From assembly GCF_042652965.1 (NCBI RefSeq), contig NZ_JBHSHL010000003.1, positions 62,001 through 126,000 on the forward strand: DNA of 64,000 bases, read 5' to 3'. Position numbers and translations under genes: made by a program. A model generated the notes under the pieces. That model ran no database searches. It worked only from the letters and a program-made list of their open reading frames with translations, and was not told the DNA's origin. The first letter of the stretch is position 1. The number at the start of each line of letters is the position of its first letter. Of the stretch, positions 51,641-61,615 are shown one piece after another. Source of the DNA: Filifactor villosus (GTDB lineage: Bacteria; Bacillota; Clostridia; Peptostreptococcales; Filifactoraceae).

Positions 51641-52872
51641 AGAAGAGATGGATGTGCATAACCCTGGCTCTGTTTTTGGTATGGAGCTTGTCCGCCTGTA
51701 CCAAGGAGGAAGAAAAGCGGACAAAGGTACTTATAGCCGTTGAGGTGCAGGAAGTACAAAGAGATACTCTCGAACGTTACATCGAAGTATCTTCCAAGGT
51801 CGGCTCCGAAAACCAGATTCATGTCATTCCCAAGATACCGGGGACGGTCAAGAAGGTCAACGTTTCCTTGGGGGACCGTGTCCGAAAAGGGGATGTGCTG
51901 TTTGTAATAGACGATGAGGATATAAGAGTACAGATCAACCAGGCACAGGCTGCTCTGAGCTCCGCCAAGGCAAACTACAACCTCAGCGTCAACGGGACCT
52001 TGACCTCACAGGTCGAACAACTGGAGTCGAGTGTTGCAGCATATGAGATTCAGTATGAGGATCTGATGAAAAATCTCGAGGATATGAGAAGGCTCTATGA
52101 GGCCGGAGCTGTATCCAAGGCGGATTTGGACAAGTTGGAAGTAAGTGCCGACAGTTTGAAACTGCAACTTGATACCGCAAGAAAGAGTCTGGAGCTTACT
52201 CAAGGAAATGTTTCTTCCGGAACGAGGGAGGTCGCGAAGGCCGGAATCGGTCAGGCACAGGCGGGATTGGACACCGCACGAAATCAGCTCAAACATACAC
52301 AGGTCAAATCGGAAATCGACGGGGTTATCAACAGCATAAACGTGAGCGAAGGAATGACGGTAGCACCTCAGATGAGTGTTATGAGCATTGCAGATGAGGA
52401 TGAGCTCAAACTCAAACTTCAGGTCTCGGAAGAAGCAGTCCAACACATTGAAGAGGGAACACGAGCCTATATTCGCATCGACAGCATTTTCGATCGGGAC
52501 ATCACAGCCGTTGTCAGCGGGGTATCCAAGGTTGCCGACCCTCAGACTCTGCTCTATCCTGTTGAGATAAAACTGGGGAGTCAAGGCGGACAAATCAAAC
52601 CGGGGATGTTTGCAAGTGCGAAAATCGTGCTTGAGAAGAAGCAATCTGTCCTTGCTGTTCCCATAGATGCCGTTATTTATAAAGAAGACGAGAGTTTTGT
52701 CTACACGGTAGATGGTCAAAATATCGCTCACAAGGTAAGCGTGGAGACGGGAGTGCAGAACGATGAAGTGGTAGAGATTCTGTCGGGACTTTCCGAAGGA
52801 ATGAAAATCGTTGTAAAAGGTCAGGACTTTATCTCGGATGAAACCGAAGTCAATGTGGTTACACCGAAGTAG
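51637..52872 (+). CDS. RND efflux adaptor (HlyD/AcrA-type membrane fusion lipoprotein)
   Basis: A 411-residue lipoprotein (lipobox LSAC) with the adaptor plan: barrel-sandwich lipoyl halves (GTVKKVNVSLGDRVRKGDVLFVIDDEDI and VKSEIDGVINSINVSEGMTV), an alpha-hairpin of about 120 residues between them, a beta-barrel (about 255-330) and a membrane-proximal domain (VETGVQNDEVVEILSGLSEGMKIVV). Works with the permease encoded next. Overlaps the MarR gene. Confidence 0.92.
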   Translation: MKKRWMCITLALFLVWSLSACTKEEEKRTKVLIAVEVQEVQRDTLERYIEVSSKVGSENQIHVIPKIPGTVKKVNVSLGDRVRKGDVLFVIDDEDIRVQINQAQAALSSAKANYNLSVNGTLTSQVEQLESSVAAYEIQYEDLMKNLEDMRRLYEAGAVSKADLDKLEVSADSLKLQLDTARKSLELTQGNVSSGTREVAKAGIGQAQAGLDTARNQLKHTQVKSEIDGVINSINVSEGMTVAPQMSVMSIADEDELKLKLQVSEEAVQHIEEGTRAYIRIDSIFDRDITAVVSGVSKVADPQTLLYPVEIKLGSQGGQIKPGMFASAKIVLEKKQSVLAVPIDAVIYKEDESFVYTVDGQNIAHKVSVETGVQNDEVVEILSGLSEGMKIVVKGQDFISDETEVNVVTPK

Positions 52873-52895
52873 GCGATGAGAGAAAGGAGAACGTG

Positions 52896-55800
52896 ATGGA
52901 TTTTGTAAAAACTTCGATCAAAAGACCGATCGCGATTATAATGTCAATGCTCATCGTACTTCTGCTTGGTTTTGTGGCGGCAAGCAAGATGGAACTTGCA
53001 CTTATGCCCGAGATGGAGCTGCCTTATGCGATTATTATGACACAGTACACCGATGCCGGACCTGAAGAGGTCGAGAATCTCGTTACCATCCCGATCGAAA
53101 ATGCGATCTCCAATGTGGAGAACGTAAAAAAGATTATGTCTTCGTCTTCGGAGGGTTTTTCGGTGGTTCAGATCGAATTTTCCTATGGGACGGATATGAA
53201 TATTGCGGTCAGTGACCTCCGTGACAGGGTAAGTATGATAGAGGACTTTTTGCCCGATGATACGGGCAAATCCAATATTATGAAGATTGAAATGGATGCC
53301 ATGCCGATTGCCTTCTTTGTCGTGTCATCGGAAAATATGGATGCCTATGAACTCAAGACCTTTGCCGAAGAAAACATCAAAAATCGTTTGGAAAGGCAGA
53401 AGGGTGTAGCCTCGGTCGATATTTCGGGCGGACTTGAGCGTGAAATTCGGGTAGAGGTCGATGAGGATAAGGTTCAGGGATATGGGCTTGACAATCAGAC
53501 CATAGCCCAAATTTTGAGGGCGGAAAATGTGAATCAGTCCGGAGGAAGCGTCGAATACGGCGAGAAATCCTTTGCTATCAGCACCAAACTTCGTATGAAG
53601 AGTATTGAAGATGTCAAAAGAACACCGATTCCCCTTCCTTCCGGAGTCATCCTTCAACTTCAGGATATTGCACGTATTACGGAATCAAGCAAGAAGGTCA
53701 ACTCGATCAGTCGATACAACTCGACACCCTGTGTCCTGCTTTCGGCGACCAAAGCGAGCGACGGAAACACCGTATCGGCAGTGGAAGCAATGGAAAAGGA
53801 AGTCTTGAGACTTCAAAAAGATTATCCGGAGGTGTCGATCAGGATTGTTGTGGAATCTGCGACCATAATTAAGGATTCCATCAGAAACGTTATGGGAAAC
53901 ATCCTGATTGCAACCGTATTGTCAATTCTCATCCTTCTGATCTTCCTGAAGAATGTGGGATTGACGGGAGTTATTGCCATATCCATGCCACTTTCCATCA
54001 TAGGCACCTTTGTTATGCTTTATTTCTCGGGGACGACGATCAATATCGTATCCTTGGGAGGGCTTTCGATAGGGGTCGGGATGCTCGTGGATAACTCCAT
54101 TGTCGTCTTGGAAAACATCTATCGTTATCGGACCAAACTAGAATATGACAAGATAAGAGGAACTTATTTGGGGACCAAGGAGGTTCTCTCGTCAATCGTT
54201 GCTTCGACATTGACCACCATCGTCGTCTTCCTTCCCTTTGTGTTCGCGGAGGGGATTGTCATCCAGATGATGAGAGATTTGGCTCTGGCCGTTGTATTTT
54301 CGCTTACGATGTCACTTCTGGCCGCAATGACCGTTGTTCCTATGTTGGCAGGAAACTACGTCAACAACGTACACAGAAATCGCAGCAAAAAATATTTTCG
54401 TTTTATCAATCCGTTGATGGATCTTTTTGATAAGAGTATCAAGCGTCTTACGAAACGCTATGAAACACTTCTCGCCTGGTCGCTCACTCGTAAGAAGCGT
54501 GTGCTTGCACTTTCCCTGCTGATTTCGATAGGCTCTCTCTTCCTCCTTCCCTTTGTCGGTATGGAGTTTTTGCCTCAGGAAGACGAGGGAGAGTTTCGAG
54601 TGATCGTGGAAGCACCTAAAGGAAGCAAGCTTTCTAGCGTAGATGAGCTTTCTCTAAAGGTTGAAGAAGAACTTATGCAGCTTCCCGAAGTCCAAAATTT
54701 CACGGTGCGTATGATAGGAGAATCGAGCGGGATGGAGTCTTTGATCTTGGGAGCGGGGGGACGAAGCACCATTGAGGTCGACCTTGTTCCCAAAGAGGAG
54801 AGAGACAAGAGTACCGCCGAGGTAATTGAAGAAGTGAGAGAGAAGATGAAGGAGATTGCAGGTGCACAGATCAACGTAAAGATGAGTTCTTCAATGAATA
54901 TGAGTTCGGGAGGTTCGGGCTTGAGTGTCGAAGTCTATGGAGATGATCTGGAGAAACTTGCGGAAATCAGTAAAGAGCTGGAGAGACAAATCGGATATAT
55001 TGAAGGGACGAGGGAGGTCAGCTCATCGTTCAAACTGAAAAATCGACAGATTGCCATCCGCCTTGACAGGGATAAGATCAGACAATACGGTTTGACCGGT
55101 ACCGAAGTTGCGATGCAGATCAAAGATGCGGTATCTGGAATCAAAGCGACGACATTGAAGGACAGGGGCAGAGAACTTGATGTCAGGATCGTTTATCCGA
55201 GGAGCGATGAACTTACGATGACTACATTCAAAAACGTATCCGTTCGTACGAGGACAGGCAGTTACATCCCTCTGAGTTCTTTGGTCTCGGTAGAGACCGA
55301 GGAGATCGCCTCCGACATTATGAGAACGCATCAAACCAGATTGGTAATCATCTCCGCCGACGTCTACAACAGAGATTTGGGAAGTGTGAGTCGGGACATT
55401 GAATCGATCATCGATCAGATGAAGCTGCCGGACGGCTATTCCGCCTCCCTGGGAGGAGATACCGAGATGATGAACGAGGCCTTTGAATCTCTGATGTTGG
55501 TAATCATCCTCGCCATCCTCCTTGTCTACATGGTTATGGCGGCCCAGTTCGAATCGCTGATCAACCCTTTTATCATCATGTTCACCATCCCTCTGGCATT
55601 TACGGGAGGTTGGATCCTGCTCTTCCTCTTCCGTGCGAACTTGACGGTCATGAGTTTGATAGGAGGGTTGGTCCTTGTGGGGATCGTAGTCAACAACGGG
55701 ATTGTATTGATCAGTTACATCGATACTTTGAGACAGAGGGACGGTTACGAGGTGCATGAGGCCGTACTCAAAGCCTGCCCGATTCGTTTGAGACCGATCC

Positions 55801-56099
55801 TGATGACGGCTCTTACCACCATCTTGGGGCAGATGCCGATGATTTTCTCCACGGGACAGAACAATGAAACCGTAAAGAGTATGGGACTTGTGATCGCCGG
55901 AGGTTTGACGACCTCGACCTTCCTGACCCTGCTCGTCATTCCTCTGTTGTATCTCATCTTTGACAAGCTGTCCACGAGGTTCAAACGAAGATGGAAGACA
56001 CCTGAGCGAAAAACCTTCTTTGAACTTGAAGAACTGTGTCGTGACTGGGATCAACAGGATGTCGAAAGGTTAAAAAACGAAGATCTGAGCGTGAGGTAA
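52896..56099 (+). CDS. RND efflux permease (AcrB/MMPL-type)
   Basis: A 1067-residue, 12-helix proton-driven exporter. It starts with FVKTSIKRPIAIIMSMLIVLLLGFVAASKMELALMPEMELPYA, the hydrophobic-amphiphilic efflux family signature; TM4 has GGLSIGVGMLVDNSIVVLENI (proton-relay Asp); the second half repeats the plan with GGLVLVGIVVNNGIVLISYID. Porter loops lie at about 35-330 and 555-860. In a Gram-positive cell it acts with the lipoprotein adaptor only; the substrate is unknown. ATG chosen over the preceding GTG, with AAAGGAG six bases upstream. Confidence 0.95.
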   Translation: MDFVKTSIKRPIAIIMSMLIVLLLGFVAASKMELALMPEMELPYAIIMTQYTDAGPEEVENLVTIPIENAISNVENVKKIMSSSSEGFSVVQIEFSYGTDMNIAVSDLRDRVSMIEDFLPDDTGKSNIMKIEMDAMPIAFFVVSSENMDAYELKTFAEENIKNRLERQKGVASVDISGGLEREIRVEVDEDKVQGYGLDNQTIAQILRAENVNQSGGSVEYGEKSFAISTKLRMKSIEDVKRTPIPLPSGVILQLQDIARITESSKKVNSISRYNSTPCVLLSATKASDGNTVSAVEAMEKEVLRLQKDYPEVSIRIVVESATIIKDSIRNVMGNILIATVLSILILLIFLKNVGLTGVIAISMPLSIIGTFVMLYFSGTTINIVSLGGLSIGVGMLVDNSIVVLENIYRYRTKLEYDKIRGTYLGTKEVLSSIVASTLTTIVVFLPFVFAEGIVIQMMRDLALAVVFSLTMSLLAAMTVVPMLAGNYVNNVHRNRSKKYFRFINPLMDLFDKSIKRLTKRYETLLAWSLTRKKRVLALSLLISIGSLFLLPFVGMEFLPQEDEGEFRVIVEAPKGSKLSSVDELSLKVEEELMQLPEVQNFTVRMIGESSGMESLILGAGGRSTIEVDLVPKEERDKSTAEVIEEVREKMKEIAGAQINVKMSSSMNMSSGGSGLSVEVYGDDLEKLAEISKELERQIGYIEGTREVSSSFKLKNRQIAIRLDRDKIRQYGLTGTEVAMQIKDAVSGIKATTLKDRGRELDVRIVYPRSDELTMTTFKNVSVRTRTGSYIPLSSLVSVETEEIASDIMRTHQTRLVIISADVYNRDLGSVSRDIESIIDQMKLPDGYSASLGGDTEMMNEAFESLMLVIILAILLVYMVMAAQFESLINPFIIMFTIPLAFTGGWILLFLFRANLTVMSLIGGLVLVGIVVNNGIVLISYIDTLRQRDGYEVHEAVLKACPIRLRPILMTALTTILGQMPMIFSTGQNNETVKSMGLVIAGGLTTSTFLTLLVIPLLYLIFDKLSTRFKRRWKTPERKTFFELEELCRDWDQQDVERLKNEDLSVR

Positions 56100-56173
56100 C
56101 TCCTTCGCTGAAAAAAGGTCTGTGTCAAGCTTGGAAAAAACAGGGGAAATGTCTATGATTTTTGAAACATTTT

Positions 56174-56182
56174 TGATATAAT
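56174..56182 (+). promoter_or_regulatory. Extended -10 promoter
   Basis: TGATATAAT, a TGn-TATAAT element 36 bases before the small membrane protein start; the -35 is poor. Confidence 0.5.
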
Positions 56183-56217
56183 TGTAGTCACTAATGTAAT
56201 TGAAGGTGGTGAAAAGA

Positions 56218-56649
56218 TTGACAGAACAAAACAAAGTATATCTTCGTATAGCGGGAATCGCCCTGGGTTTTCTATTGTCGTTGGCGGGAGTTGTGTTCTA
56301 TAAGGCGATTTGGGCAAAGATCATCTGCTTTGTGATCGCCGGATTTTTGGGATACATCCTGTTTCGGACCTATCTTTCCTTTAAGCGAAAGAAGTATTAT
56401 ATGGAAGCAAAGGTATTGTCGGTTGTGAAACCGAAGAACAAATTCGGAGTCGGAAAAACCGTCATTGTGGTAAAATCCGGAAAAATCTCCAAAAAGCTGT
56501 TTTCATGGCAGGGAGTAACGATGAAGGTCGGACAGAATTATGCGATCTACTACGAAGAAAAAAGCAACCAGATCATCAAATACGATGCTTTGAAGATGAA
56601 TATGGTGGCACGTCCCAAGCGTTCCAACATACCACCACAGTATAGATAG
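56218..56649 (+). CDS. Small membrane protein of unknown function
   Basis: About 143 residues; two membrane helices (VYLRIAGIALGFLLSLAGVVFY, AKIICFVIAGFLGYILFRTYL) followed by a basic cytoplasmic or surface domain with a beta-rich pattern (KYYMEAKVLSVV, GVGKTVIVVKSGKISKKLFSW, GQNYAIYYEEKSNQIIKYD). It resembles small DUF membrane proteins in Clostridia but I cannot name it. The TTG at 56218 follows AAGGTGGTG; an in-frame TTG at 56200 lies before that ribosome site. It has its own promoter and terminator. Confidence 0.7.
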   Translation: MTEQNKVYLRIAGIALGFLLSLAGVVFYKAIWAKIICFVIAGFLGYILFRTYLSFKRKKYYMEAKVLSVVKPKNKFGVGKTVIVVKSGKISKKLFSWQGVTMKVGQNYAIYYEEKSNQIIKYDALKMNMVARPKRSNIPPQYR

Positions 56650-56656
56650 GCAGAAG

Positions 56657-56690
56657 ATCCTTCTATCAGAGATGATAGAAGGATTTTTTA
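56657..56690 (+). terminator. Rho-independent terminator
   Basis: ATCCTTCTATC and GATAGAAGGAT, a perfect 11-bp stem with 6-base loop, then TTTTTT. Confidence 0.92.
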
Positions 56691-56707
56691 TACTATTGCT
56701 TTCTGTA

Positions 56708-56820
56708 ATACTACTATTCTTTTGAATAGTGGATATAAACAATCTGTGAGCCATAGAAGACAATATAGTTTTTCGTCATCGAAAAATAGATATATCCATA
56801 CTTCTATTGAAAAATAGTAT
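56708..56820 (+). repeat. Family B repeat
   Basis: A 113-base copy from ATACTACTATTCTTTTGAAT to TTGAAAAATAGTAT. Confidence 0.82.
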
Positions 56821-56880
56821 AAGTGATGGATATCAGCGATTTGTACTCCATAGATTTCTATTCCATAGAAGATAATACTA
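56821..56880 (+). repeat. Family B fragment between two full copies
   Basis: GTGATGGATATCAGCGATTT and CCATAGAAGATAATACTA, an internally deleted copy that forms a triple array with its neighbours. Confidence 0.55.
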
Positions 56881-56993
56881 ATACTGTTATTCCTTTAATT
56901 TGCGGATATAAAAGGTTTTGTGACCCATAGAAGGCAAGACAATTTTTCGTGGTTGAAAAACAGATATATCCATACTTCTATTGGAGACAGTAT
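56881..56993 (+). repeat. Family B repeat
   Basis: A 113-base copy from ATACTGTTATTCCTTTAATT to TTGGAGACAGTAT. Confidence 0.82.
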
Positions 56994-57490
56994 AAAACGG
57001 ATAGTACCATCAAACCCGCTTGTACTATCAAATGATAGGGATTTTTCAATTTTTTCTCTAAGGAAGGAAGAATCGAGTTTTGAGTTCAAAGGCTTGACAA
57101 ACAGGATTTATATCGTACAAAAACAAACAGATCCTTAAGAATAATTGTATTTTCAGTAAATAATGAAAGAACATTTTCTTTCTCGCTCGAAAACGCTTTC
57201 GAGGACAGTGAACGTTTTTTCGTAGATATGGTTTCTCTTACTAAATTCAAACCTGCTATTATGAACACGTTGAGGACAGTGCCCCCTACTCTTGGATAAT
57301 TGAAGTCGAAAAGAGAGACGGTGTCCAATATTGTTAAGATTGAAAATATTTCTTAAAGTTAGAATTTAACAACATTTCATCGCTCACTAATATGAAAATA
57401 TTATGTATAAACAGTTTGAAAATGTGTAACAGTCTTACTTACAAAAAAACACAACCGTGACGGTTTCAGATGTTCAAAAACTTTTTTGGA
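56994..57490. other. AT-rich intergenic region, possible relics
   Basis: Contains a perfect hairpin CTCGAAA-ACGC-TTTCGAG (about 57184-57201) and a pair of imperfectly inverted motifs, GGACAGTGCCCCC (about 57271) and GACGGTGTCC (about 57318), which might be the ends of a dead mobile element. No gene seen. Confidence 0.35.
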
Positions 57491-57519
57491 TTGAAATTAT
57501 AATACAATCATGTTAAAAT
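57491..57519 (+). promoter_or_regulatory. Promoter of the peptide ABC importer operon
   Basis: TTGAAA (57491-57496), 17 bases, TAAAAT (57514-57519) preceded by TGT as an extended -10. An alternative -10 (TATAAT, 57498-57503) overlaps the spacer. Confidence 0.6.
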
Positions 57520-57576
57520 TTCGAGGTATGAAAAACGATTTTTTCAAAACAATAATATTAGAAATAGGGTGAAGAA

Positions 57577-58581
57577 ATGAATGTGAAACAGCCATTGTGT
57601 GAGATGAAGAATCTACATACCGGTTTCCGGATCAGAGATGAATACTTTGATGCGGTCGACAATGTCAGTTTAACCTTGTATGAAGATGAGGTTCTTGCCA
57701 TCGTAGGAGAGTCCGGTTGCGGAAAGAGTACCTTGGCGACGACAATAATGGGACTGCATGACTTCAATTACACAAGAGTATCGGGAGAAGTCATCTTTGA
57801 AGGTCAAAACATTTTGAACCTTTCGGAAGCGGAGTACAATAAGATCCGCGGAGGGAAAATCGGAATGATTTTCCAAGATCCCCTTTCGGCCCTCAATCCT
57901 CTTCAGAGGATCGGAGAACAGATCGAAGAAGGATTGATCTACCATACGAATCTGGACGCTGCTCAGCGTAAGGAAAGAGCATTGCAACTTCTCGGCAGGG
58001 TAGGAATCGAAAATCCGGAGAGGATTTATCGACAGTTTCCTCATCAGTTGTCGGGAGGAATGCGTCAAAGGGTCATCATCGCCATCGCTCTGGTCTGCAA
58101 ACCCAAGATCATGATCGCCGATGAGCCTACGACGGCACTTGACGTTACAATTCAGGCACAGATTCTCGATCTGCTTATCGACCTGCAAAAAGAGATCAAG
58201 GCGGGGATCATGCTGATTACTCACGACCTCGGAGTTGTGGCACAGATGGCTGACAGGGTGGCAGTCATGTATGCGGGAGAGGTTGTAGAACTTGCAACGA
58301 GCGATGAACTTTTTACCAATCCCATGCATCCCTACACCAAGAGTTTGCTCAACTCGATCCCTCAGCTTGACAGTCATGAGGACGAGGACCTCCACGTGAT
58401 TCAGGGAATGGTTCCCACGTTGAAGAACCTTCCGAGAACAGGCTGCAGATTTTCTCCGAGGATCCCGCATATTCCACACAGTGCACACGAGGAGAATCCT
58501 ACCCTGCACGAGGTATCGCCGGGGCACTTTGTAAGATGTACCTGTTACAAAGATTTTTATTTTGAAGGGGAGAAGAACTGA
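57577..58581 (+). CDS. Peptide ABC transporter ATP-binding protein (OppD/DppD-type)
   Basis: A 334-residue cytoplasmic ATPase of a peptide importer. Walker A VGESGCGKST (about 46-55), Q-loop MIFQDPLSALNP, signature QLSGGMRQRVIIA, Walker B PKIMIADEPTTALDVT, H-loop ITHD, and the C-terminal oligopeptide-transporter region with CRFSPRIPH and the trailing RCTCYKD; two of the cysteines usual for a DppD-type Fe-S motif are present. First gene of a five-gene operon; the next ATG overlaps its TGA by one base. GGGTGAAG precedes the ATG. Confidence 0.95.
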   Translation: MNVKQPLCEMKNLHTGFRIRDEYFDAVDNVSLTLYEDEVLAIVGESGCGKSTLATTIMGLHDFNYTRVSGEVIFEGQNILNLSEAEYNKIRGGKIGMIFQDPLSALNPLQRIGEQIEEGLIYHTNLDAAQRKERALQLLGRVGIENPERIYRQFPHQLSGGMRQRVIIAIALVCKPKIMIADEPTTALDVTIQAQILDLLIDLQKEIKAGIMLITHDLGVVAQMADRVAVMYAGEVVELATSDELFTNPMHPYTKSLLNSIPQLDSHEDEDLHVIQGMVPTLKNLPRTGCRFSPRIPHIPHSAHEENPTLHEVSPGHFVRCTCYKDFYFEGEKN

Positions 58582-59522
58582 TGAGTCTACTGGAAATTAA
58601 AGGTTTAAAAGTACATTACCCCATTCGGGGAGGCTTCTTCAACAGGGTCGTCGATCATGTCTATGCGGTGGACGGAGTGGATATGATCATCGAAGAAGGA
58701 AAGACCTACGGTTTGATCGGAGAGTCCGGTTCCGGAAAATCGACAATCGGTAAGACGATCATCGGTCTTGAAAAAGCGACAGCGGGCGAGATTATCTACA
58801 ACGGTAAGAATGTGTTGGATAAGAGAATAAGAAAAGAATTGAAATATAACGAGGATGTGCAGATGATCTTCCAAGACTCCATGTCGAGCTTGGATCCCAA
58901 GAAGAGGGTTCGTGACATCTTGGCGGAGCCTATCAGAAACTTCTACCACCTCGATGAAAAGGCGGAGAGAGCAAGGATTTATGAGTTGCTTGAAATCGTA
59001 GGTATGCCCAAGGACGTTATCTACAAATATCCGCATGAGTTTTCGGGAGGACAAAGACAGCGACTGGGAGTTGCAAGAGCCATAGCCTGTCGACCGAAGC
59101 TTATCATCGCCGATGAGCCGGTATCCGCTCTGGACCTGTCCGTTCAGGCTCAGGTCTTGAACTACCTCAAGCAGATACAGAGGGATCTGAACCTCGCCTA
59201 CATCTTTATTTCTCACGATCTCGGGGTTGTAAGACATATGTGTGACTACATCTACATCATGCACAGGGGGCGTTTTACGGAAACGGGAAACAGAGAAGAC
59301 ATCTATAAAAACGCTCAACATATCTATACGAGAAGATTGATCGCCTCCATTCCTCAGATCAACCCGCAGGCGAAGGAAATGCTCAAAAAGACGCGGGAGA
59401 TCGTCGATAAAGAGTACGAGAATGCTTATTCCGAATACTATGATGAAAGCGGCAAGGTGTATCCGCTCTCCAAGGTATCGGAAACTCACTTTGTGGCACA
59501 GAGAAAAGGAGGGAACCTGTAA
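58581..59522 (+). CDS. Peptide ABC transporter ATP-binding protein (OppF/DppF-type)
   Basis: A 313-residue second ATPase of the importer. Walker A IGESGSGKST, Q-loop MIFQDSMSSLDPKKRV, signature EFSGGQRQRLGVA, Walker B PKLIIADEPVSALDLS, H-loop ISHDLGVVRHMCD. The C-terminus is longer than the core and lysine-rich, ending in THFVAQRKGGNL. Overlaps both neighbours by one base (TGATG, TAATG). Confidence 0.95.
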   Translation: MSLLEIKGLKVHYPIRGGFFNRVVDHVYAVDGVDMIIEEGKTYGLIGESGSGKSTIGKTIIGLEKATAGEIIYNGKNVLDKRIRKELKYNEDVQMIFQDSMSSLDPKKRVRDILAEPIRNFYHLDEKAERARIYELLEIVGMPKDVIYKYPHEFSGGQRQRLGVARAIACRPKLIIADEPVSALDLSVQAQVLNYLKQIQRDLNLAYIFISHDLGVVRHMCDYIYIMHRGRFTETGNREDIYKNAQHIYTRRLIASIPQINPQAKEMLKKTREIVDKEYENAYSEYYDESGKVYPLSKVSETHFVAQRKGGNL

Positions 59523-60484
59523 TGTGGAAGACGATACTTAGACGGGTATTGTTGATGATACCCCAGCTTTTCGTTTTGAGTTTGTTGGTCTTTATCATAG
59601 CGAAGATGATGCCGGGAGATGCTTTGACGGGCTTGATAGGACCTAACGTGGATCTCAAGGTAATAGAAGAACTTCGAATCGAGGCGGGCTATTACGACCC
59701 GTGGTATGTTCAGTATATCCGATGGGTCAAAAACGCCCTCCAAGGCGATTTGGGCATCAGTTACAAGTATAAACTGCCTGTATTGACGGTTATCGGTCCA
59801 AGGGCATGGAACAGTTTTGTACTTTCCTTTTTATCTTTGATTATTATGTACGCGATTGCTCTTCCGATCGGTATCTTTGCAGGAAAAAACCAGAACTCGA
59901 AATTCGATAAAGGGGTCATCCTCTTTAACTTCATAACCTATGCAATCCCGAGTTTTGTATTCTACCTCTTTGCCATTTTGATCTTCGGTTATAAGCTCAA
60001 GTGGTTTCCGACCATCGGTTCGGTTGCGACGGATGTTGCAAAAGGAAGCTTTGACTATTATATGAGTAAATTCCACCATATGATATTACCGGCTCTTTGT
60101 ATTGCCATTCTCGGTACGACATCGACAATTCAATATCTCAGAAACGAGGTCATCGATGCCAAGACCAGCGACTATGTCAAGACGGCAAGAAGCAAGGGGG
60201 TACCTATGAGAAAGGTCTATACCCACCATATCTTCCGTAACTCCCTCCTCCCGATCGCAGCCTTCTTCGGCTTCCAGATCTCGGGTTTGATGGGAGGAGC
60301 GATCATCGCCGAGACCATCTTCAACTATCAGGGAATGGGTAAGTTCTTTATGGAATCGATTGTAACAAGGGATTACAGTGTGGCAACGACATTGATTTTG
60401 TTATATGGACTGCTGTTCTTACTCGGATCCTTGTTGTCCGATATTACAATGACCATTGTAGATCCAAGAATCAGAATAGAGTAG
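59522..60484 (+). CDS. Peptide ABC transporter permease (OppB/DppB-type)
   Basis: A 320-residue permease with six membrane helices. N-terminal ILRRVLLMIPQLFVLSLLVFIIAKMMPGD is the OppB-type signature, and EVIDAKTSDYVKTARSKGVPMRKVYTHHIFRNSLLP is the EAA loop that contacts the ATPases. Forms the channel with the next gene product. Confidence 0.95.
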   Translation: MWKTILRRVLLMIPQLFVLSLLVFIIAKMMPGDALTGLIGPNVDLKVIEELRIEAGYYDPWYVQYIRWVKNALQGDLGISYKYKLPVLTVIGPRAWNSFVLSFLSLIIMYAIALPIGIFAGKNQNSKFDKGVILFNFITYAIPSFVFYLFAILIFGYKLKWFPTIGSVATDVAKGSFDYYMSKFHHMILPALCIAILGTTSTIQYLRNEVIDAKTSDYVKTARSKGVPMRKVYTHHIFRNSLLPIAAFFGFQISGLMGGAIIAETIFNYQGMGKFFMESIVTRDYSVATTLILLYGLLFLLGSLLSDITMTIVDPRIRIE

Positions 60485-60496
60485 GGGGTTAGTCAG

Positions 60497-61447
60497 TTGA
60501 AAAAGATAACAAAAGAACAGGAAGTAAAGAACAATCAAACCGAAACGTTTGAGCAGGCGGAAGCCAGACTGAAGTCGGAGAATCCGACGGGGTTTTCCGT
60601 CATTGTAAGAGAGTTTAAAAAAGATAGGTTGGCGATGTTTTCGTTTATTGCCCTCTGTCTCTTTATCGCCACCGTGTTTATTATGTCGGCACTGATCGAT
60701 ATCGAACAGTTGCAGACCGTCGATATCTTGAGAAAGTACGAACCGCCCTCCTCCGGAGCTTTTTGGAACTGGTTCGGTCGTGATCCCGGAGGTCGCAGCG
60801 TTATGGGCTATGTGATTGTGGGAGCGCGAAACTCCATTACGGTCGGGGTCCTTATTACACTTCTTACAACGGGAGTAGGCTTATTTACGGGACTTGCAAT
60901 GGGTTATTACGGGGGTAAGGTGGACTCCTTGGGAATGAGGGTCGTAGACTTTATCGGAATTCTTCCGATGCTGATGATTGTCATTGCCTTTGTAAACCTT
61001 GTACCCAAGTACAATATTTGGTCTTTCATCCTTATTATGAGTGCCTTCTATTGGACGGGAACGACGAGGCTCGTTCGTTCCAAGGCTCTTTCGGAGGCGA
61101 GAAGGGACTATGTCAACGCTTCCAAAACGATGGGAACGAGCGATCTTAAGATCATGTTCGGAGGTATCCTGCCCAACATCTCTTCCATCATCATCGTAGA
61201 CTCGACCCTGGCACTTGCCGGAAACATCGGTGCGGAGGTAGCCCTGTCTTTCCTGGGTTTCGGTCTGCCGGAGTCGACCCCGTCGATCGGAACTTTGATC
61301 TCTTATGCGTCTAAGCCGGAGGTCATCCAGTATAAGTACTTTGTATGGTTGCCTGCTGCCTTGGTATTGCTCTTTATGATGCTTGCCATCAACTATGTAG
61401 GTCAGGCGCTCAGACGGGCGGCGGACGCAAAACAGAGATTGGGTTAA
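60497..61447 (+). CDS. Peptide ABC transporter permease (OppC/DppC-type)
   Basis: A 316-residue permease. A cytoplasmic N-terminal extension (about 1-35) precedes FKKDRLAMFSFIALCLFIATVFI; GRDPGGRSVMGYVIVGARNSITVG is the family motif, and SEARRDYVNASKTMGTSDLKIMFGGILPN is the EAA loop. The start is TTG, with AGGGGG about 10 bases before it. The operon is complete with the binding protein downstream, about 170 bases away. Confidence 0.93.
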   Translation: MKKITKEQEVKNNQTETFEQAEARLKSENPTGFSVIVREFKKDRLAMFSFIALCLFIATVFIMSALIDIEQLQTVDILRKYEPPSSGAFWNWFGRDPGGRSVMGYVIVGARNSITVGVLITLLTTGVGLFTGLAMGYYGGKVDSLGMRVVDFIGILPMLMIVIAFVNLVPKYNIWSFILIMSAFYWTGTTRLVRSKALSEARRDYVNASKTMGTSDLKIMFGGILPNISSIIIVDSTLALAGNIGAEVALSFLGFGLPESTPSIGTLISYASKPEVIQYKYFVWLPAALVLLFMMLAINYVGQALRRAADAKQRLG

Positions 61448-61615
61448 TACGGTTTTTTGAAGGAAACACCGGAAACAGAAGCGGTGTGAAGACTCGGTTC
61501 AAGCAAGTACATGTTTGAAGTATCTTATGAATAACCTAAGAAACAAGAGTACAAATCGGTAATAAGGCACGACGCTTTTTACAAATATAAATTTTTTATA
61601 GGAGGTAAGGTTAAC

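Noticed and set aside
57086..57328. Minus-strand open frame of 80 codons, thought briefly to be a transposase relic
   Set aside because: No transposase motif could be recognised and the composition matches non-coding AT-rich DNA.
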